Counted from the first letter of the stretch, positions 17,504 to 26,218 are shown. The stretch: 64,000 nucleotides of DNA from Bacteroidota bacterium (GCA_023446155.1 JAEXIT010000020.1:1-64000); one strand, 5' to 3'. The notes: generated by a model from the letters alone, not told the origin. Numbers and translations are program-made.

Positions 17504-17588
17504 TGTACAAGGGTGTTAAGTGAAACATTGTTCGAAACCGTTGTATAATTTACACTATTTTATTGAAAATAAAAAGCTTATCTCAAAT

Positions 17589-18596
17589 TTACCATTTAAT
17601 AATCGCACTTGCCCAGGTAAATCCGCTACCAAAAGCGGCCAATACTACTGTATCGCCTTCTTTGATTTTCCCTTGTTCCCAAGCCTCGGTTAAAGCGATC
17701 GGAATGGACGCAGCGGTTGTATTTCCGTATTTCTGGATATTGTTGTGTACCTGATCGTCGGTCAGCTTGAATTTTTGTTGAATGAATTGTGAAATTCTCA
17801 AGTTCGCCTGATGCGGAATCAACATATCGATGTCGGATACTTGCAGGTTGTTCGCCTGCAATCCTTCCATAATCACTTCACTAAAACGAACCACTGCATT
17901 TTTAAACACAAATTGTCCGTTCATATACGGGTAATAACTTTCATCGTTCGGATCATTATCCGCTAAAATATCGGTTACCCAACGTTTCCCCATACCCGGC
18001 GCTTTTAGCACCAATTCGTCGGCATGTTCCCCTTCGGAATGCAGATGCGTAGACAACACTCCTTGCCCCGGTGTTTCACTTCGGCTTAAAACCGCCGCTC
18101 CGGCACCATCTCCGAAAATTACCGATACGCCCCTACCTCTGGTGGTCATATCCAAACCGGTAGAATGTACTTCAGAACCGATGATCAAAATATTTTTATA
18201 CATACCGGTTTTGATAAACTGGTCAGCAACCGACAGTGCATATACAAATCCGGAACACTGGTTTCGAACATCCAAAGCTCCAACCGTACGCAATCCCAAA
18301 TCTCGTTGCACAGCGACACCCGGACCCGGAAAATAATAATCCGGACTTAAGGTTGCAAAAACCACAAAATCAATATCTTCTTTAGCCACACCCGAACGTT
18401 CGATCGCGATCTTAGCCGCTTTAACGCCCATCGTGGTGGTGGTATCTTCTCCTCTGATTACATGACGTCGTTCCTGAATACCGGTTCGCTCCTGAATCCA
18501 CTCGTCGTTGGTATCCATAATTTTTGACAAATCGTCATTCGTTACCACATTATTGGGAACGTAATAGCCTAATCCTGAAATTTTTGACTGATACAT
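17589..18596 (-). CDS. fabH: 3-oxoacyl-[acyl-carrier-protein] synthase III (FabH)
   Basis: Condenses an acyl-CoA primer with malonyl-ACP to start type II fatty acid synthesis; branched primers would give the iso fatty acids typical of flavobacteria. The 335-residue protein has the full KAS III triad: C114 in ALDVRNQCSGF, H262 in IPHQANLRI and N292 in QKYGNTTAAS. The C-terminal glycine-rich AAFGSGFTWAS is present. A TAAATTTG -7 element lies 31-38 nt before the start. It is not adjacent to plsX, rpmF or other fab genes. Genomes in this group often carry several FabH paralogues, so a specialised role (for example in a secondary lipid) cannot be excluded. Confidence 0.94.
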   Translation of the reverse strand: MYQSKISGLGYYVPNNVVTNDDLSKIMDTNDEWIQERTGIQERRHVIRGEDTTTTMGVKAAKIAIERSGVAKEDIDFVVFATLSPDYYFPGPGVAVQRDLGLRTVGALDVRNQCSGFVYALSVADQFIKTGMYKNILIIGSEVHSTGLDMTTRGRGVSVIFGDGAGAAVLSRSETPGQGVLSTHLHSEGEHADELVLKAPGMGKRWVTDILADNDPNDESYYPYMNGQFVFKNAVVRFSEVIMEGLQANNLQVSDIDMLIPHQANLRISQFIQQKFKLTDDQVHNNIQKYGNTTAASIPIALTEAWEQGKIKEGDTVVLAAFGSGFTWASAIIKW

Positions 18597-18626
18597 TTTT
18601 TTATTTTTTTATTAAAAACAGGGATG

Positions 18627-18634
18627 CAAATTTA
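18627..18634 (-). promoter_or_regulatory. -7 element for fabH
   Basis: CAAATTTA on the plus strand is TAAATTTG on the minus strand, an exact TAnnTTTG match with a leader of about 30 nt. Confidence 0.55.
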
Positions 18635-18755
18635 CACATTATAAAAAAACATACTGTCATATCCTTTTATTTTTTGCACAATCTCAGATCGTTAGCATCA
18701 ACAACCTTCTGGTTTTGATAAAACTTATCCCACTTTTGTAACAAGAGCCGTCTAT

Positions 18756-18790
18756 CGTAGACCTATCTTTACTACGTAGTCCTCGTAGTA
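18756..18790 (+). promoter_or_regulatory. Repeated CGTAG motif with a dyad upstream of the S9 peptidase gene
   Basis: CGTAG occurs at 18756-18760, 18775-18779 and 18784-18788. TACTACG (18770-18776) and CGTAGTA (18784-18790) form a 7-bp inverted repeat, and ACTACGTAGT (18771-18780) is itself a palindrome. It lies 33-67 nt before the ATG at 18823, overlapping a TATCTTTA sequence that could be a -7. This may be an operator. Confidence 0.4.
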
Positions 18791-18822
18791 AGTCATAATT
18801 CACTATTAATCATAACACGAAT

Positions 18823-21240
18823 ATGAAATTAATGTACAAATCGGTTTTATTTGTGCTATTGGGAATTACCCCTCTATTCGCACAGGAAAACACCACCTAC
18901 CAGAAACCACCGGCCAGTATTTTACAGTTGGCCGATTTCGAAAGAGCGCCATCCGTTATCATGGATACCAAAAAAGAGTGGATGCTACTTACCTACCGCA
19001 ACACCTACAAGAGTCTTGACGACCTCAACCAGGAAGAACTGCGTTTGGGCGGTTTGCGTATTAATCCGGTAACCAATATCTCGAGTACGGTTACGTATAT
19101 GAACAATATCAAAGTTCGCCGTATTAAAGATAAAAATATCATACAGGTACAAGGTTTGCCACAAAATCCAAAGATCAGCAACCTTTCCTGGTCGCCGGAT
19201 GAGAAAAAAATGGCTTTTACCCATACCACTGCCACCGGAGTGGAATTATGGATTTTAGATATTGCAACGGCTAAAGCCACAAAACTAACCGAAGCCAATC
19301 TGAATGCCAATCTTGGAAATCCTGTGAATTGGTTCCGCGACGGACAAGGGCTGTTGGTAAAAATGCTACCGAAAAACAGACCGGCTTTAATCGATGCTAA
19401 AAAAGACCTACCCAACGGTCCGATTGTATCGACCAGCGAAGGGAAAGTTTCTCAAAACAGAACCTATCAGGATTTATTGAAAAACAGAACCGATGAAGCC
19501 AACTTCGAAAACATCACCACTTCGGAATTATACCGTATCGGACTGGATGGTAAAAGCAGCCTTTTTAAAGCCGCCGATATGTATGCCGGAGAAACCTTTT
19601 CACCAGACGGAAATTATTTAATGGTAACCGTGCTTCAAAAACCATTTTCTTATATCGTACCGTTAAACCGTTTTCCACAAAAAACAACGGTTTATGATGC
19701 GAATGGAAAAGAAGTTAGAGTGGTAAACGAAGTTCCGTTAACCGAGATCATGCCAAAAGGCTTTATGGCTGTCCGCAAAGGAAAAAGAAACATGAACTGG
19801 AGAAACGATGCTCCGGCGACACTTTTCTTTGCCGAAGCACTGGATGAAGGAAACCCGGAAAACAAAGTGGATTTCCGCGATCAATTGTATTTGTGGTCGG
19901 CTCCTTTTACAGCCAATCCAACACCATTAGTAAAAACACAGCAGCGTTTTAGTGATATCATTTGGGGTAACGACAAAATCGCCATTGTATCCGATAGCTG
20001 GTACGATACGCGTAATACCAAAACCTATCTGATCAACCCGTCAAATCCATCGGAATCACCAAAAGTAATCTGGGATCGAAACGAACAGGATATATATTCC
20101 GATCCGGGGAATTTTGAAACCGTTAAAAATGCCTACGGAAAACGCGTACTGGCACTGGAAAATGACAATGCTTTTCTAATCGGTGCCGGTTATACCAAAA
20201 ACGGGCAGTTTCCTTTTATTGATGAGTTCAACATCAAAACCTTAAAAACAAAACGCCTGTACCAGTCGGCTTATACCGATAAAATGGAAACCATTTTCTC
20301 CATTGAAGACTTTAAAAAAGGGGATGTTCTGGTACAAATTCAGTCCAAAAGTGAGTTCCCGAATTATTACTTCCGCAACATCAAAAAGAAAAACCAGTTA
20401 ACTCAGGTTACTGATTTTAAAAATCCGTTTGAAAGTATTAAAAACGTCTATAAAGAAGTGATTAAATACAAACGTAAAGATGGCGTAGCATTATCCGGTA
20501 CACTATACTTACCGGCGGGTTACGATCGTACAGCTAAAAAAGACAAGCTGCCGTTACTAATCTGGGCTTATCCAACCGAATATAAAGACAAAAACAGCGC
20601 CGGACAAAGTTCGTCGAATCCAAATGAGTTCACTTTCCCGTACTACGGATCGTTTATCTATTGGGTAACCCGTGGTTATGCCGTTTTGGATGACGCTGCT
20701 TTCCCGATTGTTGGAGAAGGAAAAACCGAACCAAACGACACTTTTATTCCGCAGTTGGTTGCCAATGCCGAAGCAGCGATTGATGCTGTGGATAAATTGG
20801 GGTATATCAACCGTAAAAAAGTTGCCGTTGGCGGCCATTCGTATGGTGCTTTTATGACGGCGAATTTATTAACGCATTCCAACTTGTTTGCTTGTGGTAT
20901 CGCGCGTAGCGGTGCCTACAACCGAACCCTGACACCTTTTGGTTTCCAGAGTGAACAGCGTAACTATTGGGAAGTGCCAAACATTTATAACGAGATGTCA
21001 CCGTTTATGAATGCCGAGAAAATGAAAACACCTCTTTTATTGGTGCATGGCGAAGCCGATAACAACCCGGGGACGTTTACCCTACAAACAGAACGTTACT
21101 TCCAGGCGTTAAAAGGTTTGGGTGCACCTGCCAGAATGGTGATCCTTCCAAAAGAATCACACGGTTATGTAGCTAAAGAAAATATTTTCCATTTATTATG
21201 GGAACAGGATCAGTTCCTTGAAAAATATCTTAAAAACTAA
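18823..21240 (+). CDS. S9 family peptidase (prolyl oligopeptidase / dipeptidyl peptidase-like)
   Basis: An exported serine peptidase of 805 residues. The signal peptide (about 1-20, ending TPLFAQ) is followed by a beta-propeller-like region (about 40-540; NLSWSPDEKKMAFTHT is a typical blade) and a C-terminal alpha/beta hydrolase domain. The catalytic triad is S673 in GGHSYGAF, D746 in HGEADNNPG and H780 in KESHGYV. It should cleave peptides in the periplasm or at the cell surface, probably for nutrition. It is a single gene with a perfect 13-bp terminator stem right after the stop. Confidence 0.93.
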   Translation: MKLMYKSVLFVLLGITPLFAQENTTYQKPPASILQLADFERAPSVIMDTKKEWMLLTYRNTYKSLDDLNQEELRLGGLRINPVTNISSTVTYMNNIKVRRIKDKNIIQVQGLPQNPKISNLSWSPDEKKMAFTHTTATGVELWILDIATAKATKLTEANLNANLGNPVNWFRDGQGLLVKMLPKNRPALIDAKKDLPNGPIVSTSEGKVSQNRTYQDLLKNRTDEANFENITTSELYRIGLDGKSSLFKAADMYAGETFSPDGNYLMVTVLQKPFSYIVPLNRFPQKTTVYDANGKEVRVVNEVPLTEIMPKGFMAVRKGKRNMNWRNDAPATLFFAEALDEGNPENKVDFRDQLYLWSAPFTANPTPLVKTQQRFSDIIWGNDKIAIVSDSWYDTRNTKTYLINPSNPSESPKVIWDRNEQDIYSDPGNFETVKNAYGKRVLALENDNAFLIGAGYTKNGQFPFIDEFNIKTLKTKRLYQSAYTDKMETIFSIEDFKKGDVLVQIQSKSEFPNYYFRNIKKKNQLTQVTDFKNPFESIKNVYKEVIKYKRKDGVALSGTLYLPAGYDRTAKKDKLPLLIWAYPTEYKDKNSAGQSSSNPNEFTFPYYGSFIYWVTRGYAVLDDAAFPIVGEGKTEPNDTFIPQLVANAEAAIDAVDKLGYINRKKVAVGGHSYGAFMTANLLTHSNLFACGIARSGAYNRTLTPFGFQSEQRNYWEVPNIYNEMSPFMNAEKMKTPLLLVHGEADNNPGTFTLQTERYFQALKGLGAPARMVILPKESHGYVAKENIFHLLWEQDQFLEKYLKN

Positions 21241-21245
21241 TTCAA

Positions 21246-21277
21246 AAAAATCCCTCCTGTTACAAGGAGGGATTTTT
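21246..21277 (+). terminator. Terminator of the S9 peptidase gene
   Basis: AAAAATCCCTCCT (21246-21258) and AGGAGGGATTTTT (21265-21277) form a perfect 13-bp stem with a 6-nt loop. The stop codon of the converging small gene (21260-21262) lies in its loop. Confidence 0.9.
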
Positions 21278-21508
21278 CTTTTGTGCTGAAATGCTTTTAT
21301 TTTTCGCTGCATATTCCTTTAGAGATTTCCCATACATCTCATTAATTTCCGCTCCACTGATTTCTCTAATCGCAACAATCCCATTTACAACGGTTTTGAC
21401 TGTAATCACATCTTTATAATCTCCGACATTTTCCAAAAGAACATTATTATTAACAATAAGCATACGATTGACTTTTCGTATTGTCTCCGGTGCGACCTTA
21501 AATCTCAA
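21260..21508 (-). CDS. Hypothetical small protein
   Basis: An 82-residue open frame that I do not recognise. A central hydrophobic/beta-rich section, YKDVITVKTVVNGIVAIREI, is followed by a charged helix KSLKEYAAKNK. It opens with a TTG at 21508 directly after a TAA stop; an internal ATG at 21463 would give 67 residues. Its 3' end runs into the S9 peptidase terminator. No promoter was found. It may be a remnant of a larger gene or a genuine small protein; there is no signal peptide or membrane helix. Confidence 0.4.
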   Translation of the reverse strand: MRFKVAPETIRKVNRMLIVNNNVLLENVGDYKDVITVKTVVNGIVAIREISGAEINEMYGKSLKEYAAKNKSISAQKKNPSL

Positions 21509-21622
21509 TTATTCCGTAATCGCCTCATTTTAAAACACTACACTCATCAAATACATAAAAACTATTTTTATAACAAAAATTAAAAAACAATCATTTTTTT
21601 TTAATTTTTTAAATATCATCTT

Positions 21623-21662
21623 ACCATAAAAAAGCTCCGTTTACACGGAGCTTTTTTATGGT
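21623..21662 (-). terminator. Long perfect hairpin at the end of the 133-residue unknown gene
   Basis: An 18-bp perfect stem (21623-21640 with 21645-21662) around TTAC, with A/T runs inside the arms so that it works in either direction. It overlaps the last codons and the stop (21656-21658) of the minus-strand gene. Confidence 0.9.
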
Positions 21663-22057
21663 AATTTTGTTCGAATCGCTAGTATTTTATTTTGTCGATC
21701 CATCGAAAAGGTAGCGGTTGCCGTATTCACATAATCATAAATCGTGACCGCTTTCCGGTATAGATTTTCCTGATATTCTTTTTCCCTACCAATTTGCGCC
21801 AGATAATCGGCAAAAAGTTCCAGATTGTCTGCCGAAAATCCAGGGTTTTCCAATAAAAATGAAATCGTATTTTCCGGTTCAACTGCAAGTAAAACATCCA
21901 ATCCAAATCCCATTTCTGCTGTCAGCGCACTATCAACAGTATCCGAATCCAACGTAAGACCACCTCCGGAACCTCCACCTTTCATTCGTTCCATCAATCG
22001 CTTTAATGCAAATCCAAGTTCACTGATTTGCCGCATTAAACTATCTTCTCTCGGCAT
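21656..22057 (-). CDS. Conserved-looking hypothetical protein, helical
   Basis: A 133-residue cytoplasmic protein of unknown function. It starts with an amphipathic helix (SLMRQISELGFALKRLMERM), has a glycine-rich linker GGGSGGG at about 28-34, then helices that resemble a degenerate TPR pair (FLLENPGFSADNLELFADY and KEYQENLYRKAVTIYDY). I cannot place it in a named family. The ATG lies 10 nt from the stop of the ABC ATPase gene, so the two are probably in one operon, and it may act with that ATPase. Its stop codon is embedded in the terminator stem. Confidence 0.65.
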   Translation of the reverse strand: MPREDSLMRQISELGFALKRLMERMKGGGSGGGLTLDSDTVDSALTAEMGFGLDVLLAVEPENTISFLLENPGFSADNLELFADYLAQIGREKEYQENLYRKAVTIYDYVNTATATFSMDRQNKILAIRTKLP

Positions 22058-22067
22058 CGTATATTTT

Positions 22068-23012
22068 TTAGCTAATCATTAAAGTTACTTCCTCGTTATT
22101 TTCCAATGCCGCATCGTGTTCAAAAAAGATCACCTTCCTGTCAAAAATACCTTTAATCAAATAGTGACTTCCTTTATAATACGACTGCTTGGCCAGTACT
22201 TTCATTTTTCCACTTTCTACAACCCGTAGCTGGTGCGGATACAATAATACCACCTCATCGTCGCCGTCGACATCCACGATATCCGACAATTTCAGTTCGT
22301 TGACCTCGCCAAAAAGCGAAGCGGTGTATTTATTCACCGGATTATTATAAATGATCGTTGAAGGCCCGCGGTCAACAATTTTCCCATCGTATAACACAAA
22401 GGTTTCATCGGCAAAAGACAGCGCATCCGTACTATCGTGGGTCGCGACAATACAGGTGATTTTTTTAGCCTTTAGATAGGCAAACAGATTACGCCGTAAT
22501 GCATTTTTTCTAAAGTTATCAATATGGCTAAACGGCTCATCCAGCAACATCACTTCCGGCTCCAGCGCCAATACTCGCGCCAACGCCACTCTTTGCTGTT
22601 GTCCACCACTCAGGAACTTGGCCTTAACATTGGCACAGTCTGTCATTTCAACAATTTCCAACAACTCCTGAACGCGTTGCTTTTTTTCCTCCGGGTAGAA
22701 ATTCGATAAAAACTTCCCGACATTTTCGGCCACGGTCACATATGGCATCAGATCGAAATCCTGCGCCAGGTATTTGATAAAAGGCATGCCGGCTACCAAA
22801 TTGTATTTGGGGCCAAGCACTTCGGTGTTATCCCAAAAAATCTGTCCCTCATTAAGGTCATATAATCCGTAAATCAATTTTAAAAGGGTACTTTTTCCGC
22901 ATCCGCTTTCTCCAATAACGGCAATATGTTGTCCCTTTTCAAGGGTAAAATCAATATTCTTAATTATCGTTTTTTCGTTATAACCAAACGAAATATTTTT
23001 AACGTGTAGCAT
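22068..23012 (-). CDS. ABC transporter ATP-binding protein with C-terminal extension
   Basis: A 314-residue ATPase. Walker A GESGCGKST is at 34-42, the Q-loop region at YLAQDF (about 81-86), the signature LSGGQQQRVALARVL starts at residue 134, then Walker B VMLLDEP and the switch His in VATHDS. Residues 1-225 are the nucleotide-binding domain; about 235-314 form a beta-rich extension resembling the regulatory TOBE-type domain of CysA/PotA/MalK-like ATPases (VDVDGDDEVVLLYPHQLRVV). No permease or binding-protein gene is adjacent. The downstream partner is the 133-residue unknown. The transported substrate is unknown. Confidence 0.88.
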   Translation of the reverse strand: MLHVKNISFGYNEKTIIKNIDFTLEKGQHIAVIGESGCGKSTLLKLIYGLYDLNEGQIFWDNTEVLGPKYNLVAGMPFIKYLAQDFDLMPYVTVAENVGKFLSNFYPEEKKQRVQELLEIVEMTDCANVKAKFLSGGQQQRVALARVLALEPEVMLLDEPFSHIDNFRKNALRRNLFAYLKAKKITCIVATHDSTDALSFADETFVLYDGKIVDRGPSTIIYNNPVNKYTASLFGEVNELKLSDIVDVDGDDEVVLLYPHQLRVVESGKMKVLAKQSYYKGSHYLIKGIFDRKVIFFEHDAALENNEEVTLMIS

Positions 23013-23081
23013 TCTTATTTTTTAGAGGCACAAAATTACAAAGTTTCCTAATCCGACAACAGGAAGACACCGGTAATCCTT

Positions 23082-24395
23082 TTAGGAGATTTGATATTTT
23101 TCAAAATTCCGGGTATCAATTCGCGCTTTCAGGTCGTGTAACAGGTTGTACAATCCGAAAAAGGTACGGTTGATATACAGAAAATGTTTGGAACCGCGGT
23201 TACCATTCATTTTCCGCAATTGTGTATCTTTTGAAAAAGCTTCTCCCATTTTGGCGATATTTCCGAAGAACTCCGCATTGGAAAAATCAAAATAATCCCC
23301 GTGGAAAGGCTGCGTAAACAGACTCAGCAATTGATGGAAGAGTTCTGAAAAATATTCGATTTCATCGGGGGTATCATCGGGTCGGAGGATTTCGAGTTCG
23401 AATAGTTTTTCACGAAACAGCACCGGATGGTTGATCACTTCCGGTCGAGCCAATTCAAAATAGGGAATATAAAAATCTTCCGGCACCTGCTTAATACAAC
23501 CAAAATCGATTGCGATCAGATTCATATCGGCATCCACCAGAAAATTTCCGGGATGCGGATCGGCATGTACCTGCTTTAACGTATGCATCTGAAACATATA
23601 GAAATCCCATAGCGCCTGTCCGATGCGATCCCCTTTTTGCGGATCGGTATTCCCGGTAGCGAACTCCGACAAATGTTGTCCTTCCATCCAATCCATCGTG
23701 ATAATTTTTTCGGATGACCATTCCGGATAATACCCCGGAAATTTCAGATTCTCTATAGCGGAACAGGCTTTAGCAATGTCCATTCCCTGTTGTAATTCGA
23801 GTTTATAATCGGTTTCTTCCAACAGTTTTTGCTCTACTTCCTTAAAATACTTATCCGAATCCTTTCCCTGCAGGTTAAACATTTTAATAGCAAATGGTTT
23901 TACAATAGCCAGATCCGAACTGATACTGTCGGCTACTCCGGGATACTGGATTTTTACGGCCAGTTTTTTTCCATTTTTAGTTGCCTTATGCACCTGACCA
24001 ATACTTGCTGCATTTACCGAATCGGGCGTAAAAGTATCGTACAAATTTTCCGGATATTCACCCTGGTATTTTTTAAAGGTTTTACGAACCAATGGTGCGG
24101 ATAAAGGCGGAACGGAAAATTGTGCCAGTGAAAACTTTTCCACATAGGCTTTGGGCATGATGTTTTTTTCCATGCTGAGCATCTGCGCCACCTTTAACGC
24201 GCTTCCCTTCAGATTTTTTAATCCATCGTAGATATCCTCTGCATTGTTTTCGTTGAGTTTGTCTTTAGACAGTGTAGGATTCACCATTTTCTCACCATAA
24301 TAGGCCAGGTAATTTCCACCTACTTTCAAACCCGTTTTCACGAGCGCTCCTGCCCGTTCCATTTTGTTTGTCGGGATTTTATTGAGTGTTTTCAT
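23082..24395 (-). CDS. ABC1/AarF (UbiB-like) atypical kinase family protein
   Basis: A 437-residue member of the UbiB/ADCK/ABC1 family of protein-kinase-like ATPases linked to quinone or lipid metabolism. The family's N-terminal K-x-G-Q region appears as KNLKGSALKVAQMLSME, the nucleotide-binding Lys lies in LAVKIQYPGV, the catalytic loop is HADPHPGNF (277-285) and the metal-binding DFG is in LIAIDFGCI. A TetR-family gene sits immediately upstream (27-nt gap), giving a probable regulator-kinase operon. No ubiquinone or menaquinone genes are nearby, so the target is unknown. Confidence 0.9.
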   Translation of the reverse strand: MKTLNKIPTNKMERAGALVKTGLKVGGNYLAYYGEKMVNPTLSKDKLNENNAEDIYDGLKNLKGSALKVAQMLSMEKNIMPKAYVEKFSLAQFSVPPLSAPLVRKTFKKYQGEYPENLYDTFTPDSVNAASIGQVHKATKNGKKLAVKIQYPGVADSISSDLAIVKPFAIKMFNLQGKDSDKYFKEVEQKLLEETDYKLELQQGMDIAKACSAIENLKFPGYYPEWSSEKIITMDWMEGQHLSEFATGNTDPQKGDRIGQALWDFYMFQMHTLKQVHADPHPGNFLVDADMNLIAIDFGCIKQVPEDFYIPYFELARPEVINHPVLFREKLFELEILRPDDTPDEIEYFSELFHQLLSLFTQPFHGDYFDFSNAEFFGNIAKMGEAFSKDTQLRKMNGNRGSKHFLYINRTFFGLYNLLHDLKARIDTRNFEKYQIS

Positions 24396-24422
24396 AGGGT
24401 CAAACGATTTTTATCAGAGGAT

Positions 24423-25094
24423 CTAGTTAAATCTTTCTTTCCAGACAAACTTGCCGAGATCAAAAAGGCTTTCCAACGGTGTGGTATCCAACACATCGAA
24501 TGCAGCTTTTACCGCTTTTTCGATCATGATATCCGTTTTTTCGAAACCAACCGAGGTATCGTCTATCCAAAACTTCAGGATAAAGAGAAATTGTACCCAA
24601 GCGGCTTCCGACAATATCGGCTTGGCCACTTTATCGATTTTCTCATGCTTATCGGCAAACTGTGCCTGTATTTCTTGCTGGAGAAACTTTTTAAAACGAT
24701 TGCGGAGTTTTCGCAGTTGTTTCAGATTGTGTAATCCCTTTTCGTTTTCCTTAAGTACAAAATAGACATAACTTCTGTTTAACGTCAAAATTTCAAAAAA
24801 GGTAAAATACAACGCCAGTAATTTATTCCGGTTGGAATAGGTTGCAAAGGCCTCATCGTTTTTAAGACTTGTTACCGCATTTTCGAACAGCTTGATCCAG
24901 ATCGTTTCGCGGATCCCATCCAATGAGGTAAAAAAACTGTAAAATGCTGTCTCTTCAATTTTGTTTTCTTTACAAAAGAGAAACACACTAACCGGTTCCT
25001 GATGTTTTTCCAGAACCTGATTCATATAGTTGGTAATAATAGTATCTTCCGTAACGGACTCTTTCTTTCCGTTGGTTCTTTTCGCCACCGCCAT
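24423..25094 (-). CDS. TetR/AcrR family transcriptional regulator
   Basis: A 223-residue protein from the ATG at 25094 (a TTG two codons earlier is also in frame). The N-terminal region DTIITNYMNQVLEKHQEPVSVFLFCKENKIEETAFYSFFTSLDG, split here only by position, matches the TetR three-helix DNA-binding domain in a divergent form, and the rest is all-helical ligand-binding sequence. It precedes the ABC1 kinase gene by 27 nt and probably controls it. CTTTGTAACTTTACAAAACC, upstream near 25114-25133, holds a near-match to the -7 element and a small TTTGTAA/TTACAAA dyad that could be its operator. Confidence 0.75.
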   Translation of the reverse strand: MAVAKRTNGKKESVTEDTIITNYMNQVLEKHQEPVSVFLFCKENKIEETAFYSFFTSLDGIRETIWIKLFENAVTSLKNDEAFATYSNRNKLLALYFTFFEILTLNRSYVYFVLKENEKGLHNLKQLRKLRNRFKKFLQQEIQAQFADKHEKIDKVAKPILSEAAWVQFLFILKFWIDDTSVGFEKTDIMIEKAVKAAFDVLDTTPLESLFDLGKFVWKERFN

Positions 25095-25113
25095 AATCAA
25101 ATTATTTTAAGGT

Positions 25114-25133
25114 TTTGTAAAGTTACAAAGCGA
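25114..25133 (-). promoter_or_regulatory. Possible promoter/operator of the TetR-ABC1 operon
   Basis: On the minus strand TTTGTAACTTTACAAA contains TTTGTAA and TTACAAA, an inverted repeat that overlaps TAACTTTA, a one-mismatch -7 element. A dyad on the -7 just before a TetR gene is what autoregulation would need. Confidence 0.4.
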
Positions 25134-25217
25134 TTGGTGCGGTTTTCCAAAAAATAAACAAAATATTTGTTAAATATCTTTCATAAAAATTGATCAGGTG
25201 TTTTACCCCTATCATTA

Positions 25218-25260
25218 AAAAACCGATCCGGCATAGCAGCAACTACCCGGATCGGTTTTT
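25218..25260 (-). terminator. Terminator downstream of the NmrA-type oxidoreductase gene region
   Basis: AAAAACCGATCCGG (25218-25231) and CCGGATCGGTTTTT (25247-25260) form a 14-bp stem with a 15-nt loop. It lies 21 nt past the stop codon at 25282 and gives a U tract on the minus strand. Confidence 0.85.
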
Positions 25261-25281
25261 ATTTTTGAATACTGCTTATTC

Positions 25282-26160
25282 TTAAAATCCCGCAGCAAAT
25301 AGTTTCGCAAAATCTTCCAGTTTCGTTTTTCCGCTTATCGGTGAGCCGCTACGTTCAAAATCGGCCGGAATACTTCCATTTCTAAAACCCGAGCCCATTT
25401 CGGTGTACAATTGCGCCACCTCTTCCGGAAGTCCGGCTTGTTGCATTCCGCCCAAAGCCTGCTCGTCGGTAAATTCGACCCATGGCAACTCCGGATTTCC
25501 GATTGCCGTACCCAACACCTTCGCCGCCTCATCGGGCGTACGGACATCACTCACAATATAACGGACATTTTTACCGGGACTGTTTTTTTGTAATTCTTCG
25601 GCCGCAGCGGTTGCGATATCACCAGGATATACAAACGGCACACGAATAGCACCCGGATAATTCGCCCCCATGATTCCCATTCCTTTGATCAGCGGCACAT
25701 CGTTATAAAAATTGGTAAAAAACAAACCGGCCCGTAAAATGGTTACCGAAACCGATTCCAATTCGTTGTAGATTTTCTCAATGTTGTGCAATCCGGCGAT
25801 TGGTCCGTTTCCGGTTGACAAATCCCCACCAATACTACTCAGCATCACCACACGTTTTACACCCGATGCGGTAATTGCGGTTGCAAAAGCTTGACCGGCT
25901 TCGGTGGTATTCGCAATGATATTCACACCCCCCATATTAGGTGGCGTCATCACAAAAACAGCATCCGCACCGGCAAATGCTTCTTTTAAAAATTCGGCAT
26001 CACTTACCGATCCGATGGCTGCTGTAGCACCTAAATTGGCAATTACCTGTTGTCTGTCGGCTGCACTACTGATAACCGTTACATCATGTCCGGCCGCTAC
26101 TAATGTTGTGGTTAATGGTTTTCCGATGTTCCCTAAAGAACCTGAGATTGTTATTTTCAT
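25282..26160 (-). CDS. NmrA-like NAD(P)-dependent oxidoreductase
   Basis: A 292-residue atypical short-chain dehydrogenase. The N-terminal ITISGSLGNIGKPL holds the G-x-x-G-x-x-G dinucleotide-binding loop; VVMLSSIGGDLS and HNIEKIYNELE are in the positions of the Ser and Tyr/Lys-region segments. The Tyr-x-x-x-Lys pair is not clear, as in NmrA/QorB-type quinone reductases. It is transcribed divergently from an HxlR-type regulator with overlapping promoters, an arrangement known for redox- or electrophile-responsive quinone or aldehyde reductases. The substrate is inferred, not shown. Confidence 0.85.
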   Translation of the reverse strand: MKITISGSLGNIGKPLTTTLVAAGHDVTVISSAADRQQVIANLGATAAIGSVSDAEFLKEAFAGADAVFVMTPPNMGGVNIIANTTEAGQAFATAITASGVKRVVMLSSIGGDLSTGNGPIAGLHNIEKIYNELESVSVTILRAGLFFTNFYNDVPLIKGMGIMGANYPGAIRVPFVYPGDIATAAAEELQKNSPGKNVRYIVSDVRTPDEAAKVLGTAIGNPELPWVEFTDEQALGGMQQAGLPEEVAQLYTEMGSGFRNGSIPADFERSGSPISGKTKLEDFAKLFAAGF

Positions 26161-26186
26161 ACGATTTGTTTTTTAATTTGACAGAA

Positions 26187-26217
26187 CAAAGGTATATTTG
26201 CACTTACTTTTACACAA
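26187..26217 (-). promoter_or_regulatory. -33/-7 promoter of the NmrA-type gene
   Basis: On the minus strand TTG (plus 26215-26217) is separated by 20 nt from TACCTTTG (plus CAAAGGTA, 26187-26194), the best -33/-7 match in this window. The -7 shares two bases with the divergent hxlR -7. Confidence 0.65.
26193..26200 (+). promoter_or_regulatory. -7 element of the HxlR-type regulator gene
   Basis: TATATTTG matches TAnnTTTG exactly and overlaps by two bases the opposed -7 of the NmrA gene. A TTG at 26166-26168 is 24 nt upstream. Confidence 0.55.
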
Positions 26218-26218
26218 G

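Noticed and set aside
24423..25100. TTG start two codons upstream of the TetR ATG
   Set aside because: The ATG at 25094 gives the same domain and is the more usual start; the TTG adds only two residues.
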